This document shows positions 52,701 to 60,900 of a stretch of DNA of 64,000 nt, piece by piece. How positions within the stretch are numbered: the stretch's first letter is position 1; every line of letters starts with the position of its first letter. This DNA is from Paenibacillus kobensis NBRC 15729. Its GTDB lineage: Bacteria > Bacillota > Bacilli > Paenibacillales > Paenibacillaceae. Location: the NCBI RefSeq assembly GCF_004000825.1, contig NZ_BILZ01000001.1, positions 186,001-250,000 of the forward strand. The letters are read 5' to 3'. The notes beneath the pieces were generated by a model. The model was not told the DNA's origin. It saw nothing but the letters and a program-made list of their open reading frames with translations, and did not search any database. The translations under genes were made by a program, and so were the position numbers.

Positions 52701-54921
52701 CCAGCACTAGCCACTGCGAGAACTTCTTCATCTGGGTTTTTGCCGTCTCTTGCCGATCTGGATCTGTAAACATGTTGACCATATCGGTAACGTTCAACAA
52801 GGCAACCAAGCCCGTTATTTGCACCGTCTGAACACGGAACAGTGCCGCAATCTGCCCGATTAATTGGGATTGCTGATCTTCCGGCGAAAGGCTCGTACCT
52901 TTGCTTGCAAGGAGCTGACGTAAATTGGATAACCAGCTGTCTAAATCCTCGGGGCGGTACAGAATGTCAACGAAGTCCGACACATTGCCGTTAACAACAT
53001 AATCCATTTCATATACGTTGAGTCGTGATCGTTTCAGCCGGTCCGCATTCTTTTTCGCTTGCATCCATTCATCCATATTCGTTCCTCCGGTGAAGGAAGG
53101 AAACAGCGATAAATAAAGGACAAACTGCGCCGCGGTCATGCCGAGCATCTTCATGAGCAAAATATTACGGTAAAGGACCGATAGGTTTCCTACCGTTAAT
53201 GCTGTACTCTCCTGTCCCCCGAACAACTTGGCTCCAAGTAGATTGAGATCGTCTTGGCTAACCTTGAGTGCTGCTGCAAGACGGGAAGCTAGGTTTATAT
53301 GATCCGTATCCGGCGCACCTGCTTTCCAGTGCCACAATTCGCCGGTATACATCGGGTTAAAGGCATAACTGCTCTTCCCTTCATCCACAGGATGGTATGA
53401 AGCGGATTCCGGTCCGTTAAATAGCCTGTCGAAAGCGGTATTAGATCGTACGTCGTCTCCCCATCCATACGTCTTCACATCGAAGATCAGCGCACACGCT
53501 TGTTCTACCGTCAGGTTCCATTGCTCTGTGACGGTTTTCAACTTGGCCAGACTGATTAGCGTCTCCGAATCGAGTGACGACTCACCGTTGTTAATCGACC
53601 GCAGAGCCCAGTCCAGATCGGCATAGCTCCAGCCTAACTTGTTGCTCAGCCTTAGGAACCGGTGAATCCGGTCCATGGAATCGTCGGTCAGGTTCTCAAT
53701 CGTCAAGGCATCGCCTTGACTGTTGACTTGCAGAGGCTGTGATAGTCCGAAGTTAATGAAGAACGACTTCGTTAATCCCGCTTCAATCTCTGCAGTAGCA
53801 AGATCTTGGTTCAATAACGTCTGCAGCTGCACTAACGTAAGGCCGGTCTGTTTGCAGAATGTCGTGACGTCGCTCAACGACTTGAGATCCGTTACTCCGT
53901 AGTAAGCTTGAAGCTGTTTCTCGTCTAGGTTAGAAGTTGAGATGAGCGAGAATTCCTCAGGGGACAGCCCCAGCGTCTCGGCCGCTGTCCCAACAGCCGC
54001 AGAACCCAACGCCGTATACAAATCCGCTAGCTTCACGTTCATCCGGCTTACATAAATGCGCATTTGTTCCAACGGATATTGAAAAGGCAAGTTAAAAGGA
54101 AATACCTGACCGGCTAACGTTTGATAAGTATCCCCGGAGATGTTGAGTGCCGTGCGGACGGTTTCTTCCAGCCGTTCGTTGACGATCTGCAAGTAAGGCA
54201 TGGTCTGATTCGTATTGCCGCAAGTCAGTTCGATGTTCGCCAGATCCGGGCGGCGTACGGCCAAGGCCATATTAGCCGGAATGGTCGTGTGGTTCGGCTG
54301 TGTAATGTATTGGTCGGCGATACGCATTAGATCGACGAAATACGCGGCCGGTCCGAAGATCGACTTGCATTCATCGCACTCGCAATAGTTCAGTGTGCCG
54401 AAGATCTGCTGATAATCGGGCAGACCTTCATAATGTTGAACGATGTTCTCCGAGATGGAATTAGCGGCAAAAGTTTTCGTATGAGGCGCGGACAGCTGAG
54501 AAATGGACGCCCATTGATGCATCATCTGCGCTTCGACATGCTTGGCTTGCGCGTGAATGTCAGCCGCCTGAGCTTCTCCATTCTCGCCCAGCAGCGGCCC
54601 ATAAGTAGCGGCAAAGTGATCGGGATTGATGGCCGCAATTTGCAGTGCGGAATGCAGCGGCGGGTTGCCGGTTCCGGCTGTGCTGTTAGCGCTGCCAGCT
54701 AGAAGCACGCTGGCAGCTTTCGGATCGTTCGTAAGCCGGATCAGCCTTTGATAGCTGCCAAGCAGCTGCACAGCATCCGAATGCAGATCGCCTGCCCCGT
54801 TCAACGCTTCCACGTCGGATGCATTCGTGAATTTGAAAGTGTTAATATCGAAATTCGGGTTGTCGGTATAAAATTGTGCTACACTCGGATGCGAATCGCT
54901 TAAAAACGATCGAATATTCAT
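46717..54921 (-). CDS. TcA-type toxin complex pore/receptor subunit
   Basis: This 2734-residue protein has the size and order of Tc toxin TcA subunits. The N-terminal third has a Cys motif YCECDECKSIFGPAAYFVDLM and RRPDLANIELTCGNTNQTMPYLQIVNERLEE, typical of the VRP1/SpvA-like region. The central part (about 900-1700) is beta-rich shell/neuraminidase-like, with three internal repeats at 1360-1640. The C-terminal third has a long helical shank and a TcB-binding domain (SISIPAVVGPYQNINATLVQ). It would form a pentameric translocation channel for the TcB-TcC cocoon. The start is at ATG 54921 after AAAGGTGG; the GTG five codons up lies within the ribosome site. It is 32 nt after the TcB-TcC gene. 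Confidence 0.93.
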   Translation of the reverse strand: MNIRSFLSDSHPSVAQFYTDNPNFDINTFKFTNASDVEALNGAGDLHSDAVQLLGSYQRLIRLTNDPKAASVLLAGSANSTAGTGNPPLHSALQIAAINPDHFAATYGPLLGENGEAQAADIHAQAKHVEAQMMHQWASISQLSAPHTKTFAANSISENIVQHYEGLPDYQQIFGTLNYCECDECKSIFGPAAYFVDLMRIADQYITQPNHTTIPANMALAVRRPDLANIELTCGNTNQTMPYLQIVNERLEETVRTALNISGDTYQTLAGQVFPFNLPFQYPLEQMRIYVSRMNVKLADLYTALGSAAVGTAAETLGLSPEEFSLISTSNLDEKQLQAYYGVTDLKSLSDVTTFCKQTGLTLVQLQTLLNQDLATAEIEAGLTKSFFINFGLSQPLQVNSQGDALTIENLTDDSMDRIHRFLRLSNKLGWSYADLDWALRSINNGESSLDSETLISLAKLKTVTEQWNLTVEQACALIFDVKTYGWGDDVRSNTAFDRLFNGPESASYHPVDEGKSSYAFNPMYTGELWHWKAGAPDTDHINLASRLAAALKVSQDDLNLLGAKLFGGQESTALTVGNLSVLYRNILLMKMLGMTAAQFVLYLSLFPSFTGGTNMDEWMQAKKNADRLKRSRLNVYEMDYVVNGNVSDFVDILYRPEDLDSWLSNLRQLLASKGTSLSPEDQQSQLIGQIAALFRVQTVQITGLVALLNVTDMVNMFTDPDRQETAKTQMKKFSQWLVLVRKFMLSSDDLATIQNSLSAFGIADSSKLTAANVLDLYAYQELKVLFGDVKGAIALYMVASVDEEAAAAITGITGLAVADIVSIFTAFPQASRIERLYLLQQVLNVMKSTGASYSLLTQVSAMAGQDAIAHWTDYAAAADNLLMALRARLGGNDWDTLFLQVNGAVQEKQRTALISTALNALSQKDDLGWIKNSRNLYEYLLIDVEMSGCATISYIKEALNAIQLYLQRSRERLEPGIVNFDIPTVWWTWMINYRIWEANRQVFVYPENYISPSYRQNKTALFAEFENSLKQGDITKDTVEAAYRKYLDSFAELAKLKVVDTYHTHVTDPTHNNAEVTYLFARTETQPYKYYYLTRDEGNVWSEWNEIKVTINSNTVSPVYIFNRLFLFWVEQKAVKDSGGGSTQQKSVKATIRYTFLNFSGTWVAPQTLAEDVVISADNSTFIKETGVNTLFSTSQFDPSQLWWNKVYPLKIERNNYLTPNVGANRFEKLVLLFGPMIDIGQLSAFDMPAAPQSSTDALQQFEDRLFTVASQFNLAKYVGHAGFLPVFQPIVINDDLQPGFIVNPDEYIISTKEALISQTYFRPEIDRSSGRLNLIDTAQILYDNYAADSKRSPSPVLPAKSLSASSFVNAAIGIDATQSTAIWNGLVKSGYFNGRGLATGSFNYNQLTTDIGSYLNGQSGIPAKTSYVLQQISQNIGTVFLSSNMRGNEYEVVTVKNHPAAFLFKGDKEAFLLLDTDPDVQDHVPTISEALLNSDTIFTEQSFISTNLKIDENGSKAIYDLLIQSGYLDQQGVLMNFADAQSLTEYLQPQLEDNTSAVVNVLMNSPMFTNQSFVAPYPIDIEGTGSIEVFNQLIPAYLDKNGRMMADIDFYELNQFVNNLLEGQPNEDLKVRHVMDTLYQWPYPVSIGFLDRNQDGIGSMKYQFTAYRLTTAAVHRLSSTLFTGGIDKLLSLESQQIPVEAELLFKRFQFDSHYVIAPEASDGAQVDFEGAYKPYYWELFFHAPYFVADLLKTNQRYQDAEKWYQYIFNPTLQPFQIEPGDFQTSTIGLTSSQRIYTILVDQQIITDEGEVSDDFTETTPINPYFNFLDDKQIDSVRNRLLNDKISNQSARFWQFNPFRNHTLESLKDQLTNPQEIAAYNMDPFDPDAIAGLRIGAYEKAVVMAYIDNLLQWGDSYFAQYTWESIVTATMMYVYAYDLLGPRPENLGKFPEPAPKTFADLLAQYKGDIPQFLIALEQEAPGNKALMAYAPFNALDTYFCVPENERFIAYWDRVEDRLFKIRHCLNIQGIPQSLALFEPPIDPAQLVRMASAGVNPLAVLTSGSQGVPYRFSVLLERAKSLAGTLTQFGGSLLAALERNDAEGLALLQSTHESNILNLTTMIKEKQLEELNDSLASLTESRANASFRHDHYSSLYDENISALEITDMTLRGVSADLQGASIAIHGLSIAGYLAPNIFGLADGGMQFGDAVNAGAAMADGAANVLDKTAGLISTGAQYVRRREDWGLQRDIAASEMKQLDLQIAGANVRAAMLQRELDIHQLTIKQHDEMDQFLRGKFTGQELYQWMISRLSTAYFQCYQLAVDMALVAQTAYQYELERQDQFLKFDYWDNLHRGLLAGEGLLLSLNQMEKSYLFNNSRDLELEKTVSLLHLDPVKFIAFKGGIPGSTGTQGKLDFEFTEKLFDFDFPGHYCRKIKSISISIPAVVGPYQNINATLVQKQNAVVVQPSDGSAVKYLLKQTDSVPGSDVLRQNQTSQQVAVTRGMNDSGLFVLDFKDDRYLPFEGTGAVSSWTLNLPPETNRFDFNNISDIVVKIQYTARDGGAPFADQVKQMLHGNEVPYPYTPAKIIDLKQAFPSDWFALFSQPASGGVQQISFPITDRTILTHLSDVSLLSATILIGTSNMSTVSDKDKGTPFLNLKLGDNAAIPINVTNNSGICDLSNITGTGFNATLTFTLSNTPDSLLLNGALNPDAFSGITVIMTYQSNVFAKTNTTN

Positions 54922-54953
54922 GAATAGATGAACCACCTTTATACCCGAATGAT

Positions 54954-57900
54954 TTAATAACCGAAATGCTTATTTAAGCTCTTGGTAGCCTCCGTCTTCT
55001 TCTGTTTCTGGAGCGTATCGGCTCGAAGTATATTCGCTTGGAACTTGGTTGCGTATATCTGCTTGCCATGCATGTCAAAGATTTGATAGAAGAATTCATC
55101 AGCTATATGCGTCATCGTGCCGTCGTTCTTCAGCCGAACTTTTGCGCCAACCTTAATGTGCAGCTTCTCGCCCGTAGCGTGGACAAAATCCTTTACGGCT
55201 AGCTCTACACCTAACTGGACAAGGTTGGAGCCTTGACTGCCCGCTACCAGATTATCGGATGATTCCGCGCCGCCCAGACAGTGGGCAATGAGATGGCACC
55301 AAGCTTCTCCTAAGCCGCCGATATTGGAATCGTCCCTCTTGGAGTACAGACTGGCGGGCAAGTTGTTCGTAGCATGGAACGCACTCGCTTTGCCCATCGT
55401 GTCATTGGTGGAATCGCGCCCGTCTACGTTGAGGCTGGCTTTGGATACGATCTGCTGCTTCTCGATGTAGTCCGATTTGCCGACAAAAAGCCCGCCTTGT
55501 ACGCCGTGCGGATTGGCCACCTTGGTCGGCAAGGAATTGCCTGAGCTTGGCGGCACATCGAATTGATCCAGCTCTACTTGCGCTCGATCCGCTGCCTTGT
55601 GAAGCACCTTGCGGATATGATCCGCTCGCTCCTTCGTTACTCGGAGCCGCCGCCCCTTCATCGATTCAATCGTCTTCGCCTGGGTGAGCGCATCGCCATT
55701 GGTAAACTTCGTAAGATCCTTCTTCAACTGCTTGGCTTTCATATGGGCAGCAATTTTTTTCTTGGAGACTTTGCCGCTCTTTGGTCCGTTCCCTTTAGTC
55801 TTCTTCGTATTATTATTGTGCTTCGCCATTCCTTCCGGATCGACGAATCGAATAGGATTGCCGCCGACAAAAGCATAAAGGTTCAACCCGTCCACTGTTC
55901 CGGCTGGATCAGCATTCATCCATCGTCCCAGCCAAGGCGGATAATAGCGTGCACCGTAATAATACAGACCGGTGCAATCGTCCCTCTCCTTGCCGCTGTA
56001 GCGGTATTCCTTGAGCTGTACTTCTCGCTGGTCCGGTCCTGTCAAGTAGGCCGTCCCGCCGTAAGGGAAGTATTCTTCATAGCTGATCAAGGAAGCAGTC
56101 TCATCCACCTCCATGGCGGACGAACCGAGAATATCGTCTAATTGATACCGCAGCTGCCGCTTGCCAGGCGTATCCGTCTCGCGTCCCATGGTATCCGTGG
56201 TCCAGTAATTCGCGAGAGCTGCCGTTCGGTCATCTTCCATGACTCGATAAGAATAGCGCTCCAATATCAGTGTCCGAACATTATTCTGGACGCGCGCAAT
56301 TCTCTTGATTTCCATTCGGCCGATATAGATCTTTTCTTGAATTTCGGTTAATCCATCACTTATTTTGCGCTCCAGCACTTTACGGACTCTCTTGCCGCCG
56401 CTGTCGTACACAAAGTAAGAACGGTCGGATTGATCGCCGTCTCTCGCTATGACCGTAGCGTTAGCCAGGTTATTGCGGTAATTCCATTGCATCGAGCTTA
56501 AATTCTCCAATGCGAGCAGGTTGCCGTTGTTATCGTATTGGAGCTGGATCGGCTCGCCTGATTGGTTGCCTGAGGTCAATTGTTTTAACCGGTTGGAGTC
56601 GTCACACACCTCCATGGTCCGCGTCCAACTGGCGGAAGCAGCCGCATGTCGGGTCTGGACCTTGTTGCCTGCCTCGTCGTAAGCATAGGTTTCCGTGTAG
56701 TTTTCAAGTTTCTCTGCGTCATTCAGATGCGGCGGGTTCGCCGACATCCACAGACTTTGCTTAAAACCAGTCGCATGCGTGTCAGGCAATATTCCCGGAT
56801 GCTGTCTGCCCGAAGCTTGAATCAACCGATAGAGCGCATCGTACGTGTAGTCACTTAAAGGCTCCACGATCTGTTGGTTTTGAAATACCGTCTGGAAGCT
56901 GTAATCACGCGATCTTGTAATATTTCCGATCGGGTCCATCGCGTATGACAGATTTTGCAAGATCTCAGTCCTTGCCTGTCCTTTCGCATCGGAGGCTGAC
57001 CGCTTCGTTATGATACCGAGCAGCCTGCGGGTCGTCTCTTCGTAAGTAAAGGCGGTTGTCGTTCCGTTGCCTCGGGTAATCAACGTATGCTGCCCGTCCG
57101 CATCGTACTGGATGTCCTGTATGAACGGCACACTCATTTGTTCCGGGAAATCGACGGTAACCTTTTGTAATTGACCGCTAAGATTGTAATTCGTTCTATA
57201 GACCGTATGATCCGCAGAGGTCTCTGCTGTCAACCTTCCCAGTCCGTCGTAAGCGAACGAGGTAATGAAGGACTCGCTGTTCACTGTTGGGTCCGTTTCC
57301 CCGCCCCAATCCGGTTCTGATGTGTAGTCTGTAAGCAACAGCTGTTCCGTTGCCACGATATGGCCCTGCAAGCTGTACGCTTGATGATGCGTCACGCCTG
57401 ATTGATCATAAGAAGTGTATAACTTGCCATAAAGATTGCGGTTCTGGGCGTCGACCGTGCTTAGACCGGCATTATCCCCATAGACGTACTTCTCGACCGT
57501 CTGTGCCAACTGAAGATCGGAAGCATGATCCGAACCGTCCACCTTAATCTGCAGGACGCGCTGCAATCCATCGTACAGATGGCTGGTATGGAAGCCGCGA
57601 CTGTCCCATGAATGTGCGGGCTCGCCATACATATTGTCGATTCCCATCCGAACGCCAGCGTCTTGGCTGTCGGTGCACAGGATGCGATTCTGCATATCAT
57701 AGGTAAATTGAACATCTTTCCTTAAGCTGTCTAAGCCTTCAGATTGAGACAAGCCCGCATAATAGTTTCTCGCACCCACCTGATAGAGGACGTTGTCCTT
57801 GCTGTCATATCCGGTATATTGAGGCAGACAGCTCTGTCTGAGCAGTACAATAATTTCATCGGTAAAGGGTACGAATGGGTCTGCAACTTTCAATTGGAAA

Positions 57901-60900
57901 TCCGGAGCATAAGGCCGGAACCGGGCTGAGGTACGGCCGCTTCCCTTGTCGGAATCGGTAATGTCCACATAGCCTTGACGAAGCAGCTCATTCCAAACAT
58001 CCATTGCCTTTACGGCACTACCCTTAACCATATCGGAGAACAGATCGCTCGAGGTTTCCCCCAGGTTGTCTTGCAGCTGCATAAAAGTGCGCCCTACAGA
58101 ATCCTTGAACTGAATGACCGGCGTGTCTTGAAACCGGGCTGCTTTCTGAAGCGCATCCTTCTCGTCCAACTGCCGCGTATCCGGTTCACTCGGGTAATCC
58201 CGCATAAACTGGAAGTAATACTCGGAATCCGCGATCGTATCGTTCGAATCGTAATGGGCCTCTTCCCAAGGGGTGAAGATGGTTTTGGTGAAGAACCCTT
58301 TGGGCGAATCCACTTGGTATACACGAGAGAGCGGGTCGTAATGGGTTACCGTTGGCGGTGGCAGCAATCCGGCTGCAAGAGCCTGGTCCTCATACGAAGG
58401 AACGGTTGAATAATAAGGCAAATACTGCTCTACAGGTCTGCCTTTATGGTCATATACGGTTTTTCCGGAGACGAGCCAGCGTACGGTCGCGGTCACCTTT
58501 TTCGGAACCGCAGCCATCCCTTCTGAGCCATCCATTGAAATCGCTTCGCCGCCATCCGCCCTTTTCTTCGATTCGATGACCCGGCCCAAACCGTCCATGT
58601 AGCTTATACTTATAAGAATTCGGGTCGTGGCCGCGCCGCCGGCTTCCTCCGATACAGTGGTTTCCCGGTAAAGCTCCACCGTACGGTTCGGCCCCTCCCC
58701 CTGCCCCCATGCGAACACATCGTAATAAGTGAAAGAAGATGCATGTTGAAGATAACGTTCCGGTTGAGCCAGCACATCTTCAAACGAACCGTCCTTCACG
58801 GGGACATATTCGGTTAGATCGCCGTCTCCTACTCGCTGGTTCTGATAAGTTCCGAATAAAGATGATGCAATCACCATTCCAAGCGGATCATACAGAACTT
58901 GAGCCGTATTGCCGTTGACATCCGTCATGATCTTCGGCTTGATAACGTTGTAATCCAGTACGACGGACATCGCGGTCGCAACGGTATCGTTCACATACTG
59001 GACAGTGGAAATCGGCACCAAACCATAAGGATCATAGCTGAATTCCGTTCGGTGATAGAGATTCCCGTTCCCAGCGGCCATTGTGTTATCAATTCTCCAA
59101 GGCAGGAAGAAACGCTGATCCGCGTCTAATGCATAATGCTGGACAAGCTCCCGGCTCCACCAATACCCCTCTTGCAGAACATAACCGCAATCTTCGTTCA
59201 TCATCTGGTCAGTCAATTGCGATCCGAAAATACGACTAATTTGATCTGGCGTCGTGACCGCATGCTCGCTGTGATGATGAAGCGCCGTACCCGTCATTTG
59301 GCCGAGCGGCAGTGCATCTGTCTGATCTGCGTTCCAATAGAAATGCCGGTCCCAAGTGAGCAACTGCGCTTGAACGATGCCAGCGGTTTGCGCCTCGCCA
59401 TAAGGGATCGTCTGCGTCAATGCGTCTGTCACCAGAGATTGCATATCTGTCAGGCTGTAGTAGCCCGAAGCTGGAAGCTGGAGCTCCGACAATTGATAGG
59501 AACGGACCTCGGATTCCACGCCCAAAAGATGGAACGAATCTGTAACGTTGATGTATTCTTTCACTTGGAGCGATACATGCAGTTGGTGCTGTTCCGGCAA
59601 CGATGCCTCAGCCGTTGTACGGCGCGGATAATGGATCTGAACTTCTTTGGTCACGTGGCCATAAGCATCCGTTTCCAACACCATATCGTGCCCGATGCGC
59701 GGATCGTTCGGATTCCGTTCGTATTCATAGTCGATCGACTCTCGAGGATGTACGAGCAGCGAAGCCCAAAGCATGTCTTGCCTGCTCTGGATGAGTTCCA
59801 CCGTATAATTGCTCTCGTGCACCGTATACGGATGCTCGGATATTCCGCCAGGCTGATCTAATCCATACACTTCTTCCCGTAATGACAGCCCTTTCAAAGC
59901 GGTGCAGCATTGACGATACGTCTCGCCGTCAGCCTCATGCAATGCTCCATCCAATTGACTATCGGGCATGACATATGCGAACGAATCTTGCTTGTAATAT
60001 TGTTCATGATAATGACGGGATAAGGTGGCCGGGTTCAAAGCGGAGCCGGTATGATACCATCTCTTCCAATACACAGGTGCGGTTTCCGGCAGCTCCAATC
60101 CTGATTCTGCATCCCACTGCTCCACGAATCCGAAGCCTCTGAACTCCTTCTCCACTGGGTCGTAGTACCCTTCATGATACTTATAGCGGGTTACGAACTG
60201 GTTGCCGGTGCATGCATCAGTCAGTGTAACTTGTTCCACGACGTGAACAGGGAATGGAAGAACGGACTCCCATCGCTGCCCTGCCTTCTTATCATCCAGG
60301 TAGTACTTCACCGAGCTTGCGTATTGAATAGCTGTGATGGCGCCAATGCCATTATTGGTCTGGATCAGCAGGTTCGGTTTCTGTCCTCCGGAGAAATCAT
60401 AATAATAATGGTTTACGGTATCCGTACGGACCTTCGTAAAGAGCAAGCTGTCACACCCGTTGCCGAGTATGTCGGCTAATTGAATGCGGTCCCCTTCACC
60501 GAAAATTTCCGGCAGTATGATAGTTACAGGTGCACAGAATCCATTCCCGCCTTGATTGAAATAGATGTCCGCCCGATCCGGGAAAACGTATACAAGATCC
60601 GTCAATCCAGAACCGCTCAGATCACCCAGAAACAAACGGGAAGCATCGAAATCGTCATCAAAATATGGCGCTCGCTCCATCCGAACGGCGGATGCGAACC
60701 TACCATAGCCTAGATTCGGCCAATATTCGATACTGCCGTTGCGAATTCGGACCCGGTGAGCAAGCCCGTCGCCGACGAAGTCTGCAAACGCTACGACTTC
60801 CGTCGCCTGATCCGTCGAACTTAGCGGAAAGCGGGATGAGTCCCCTTCCGGGTAATCGGCGTAAGATGGAGCCCCATATCCTAATTCAGACATAGAGGGA

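Noticed and set aside
54433-54702. Plus-strand frames across the TcA gene
   Set aside because: All are short antisense shadows inside a single 8.2-kb coding frame.
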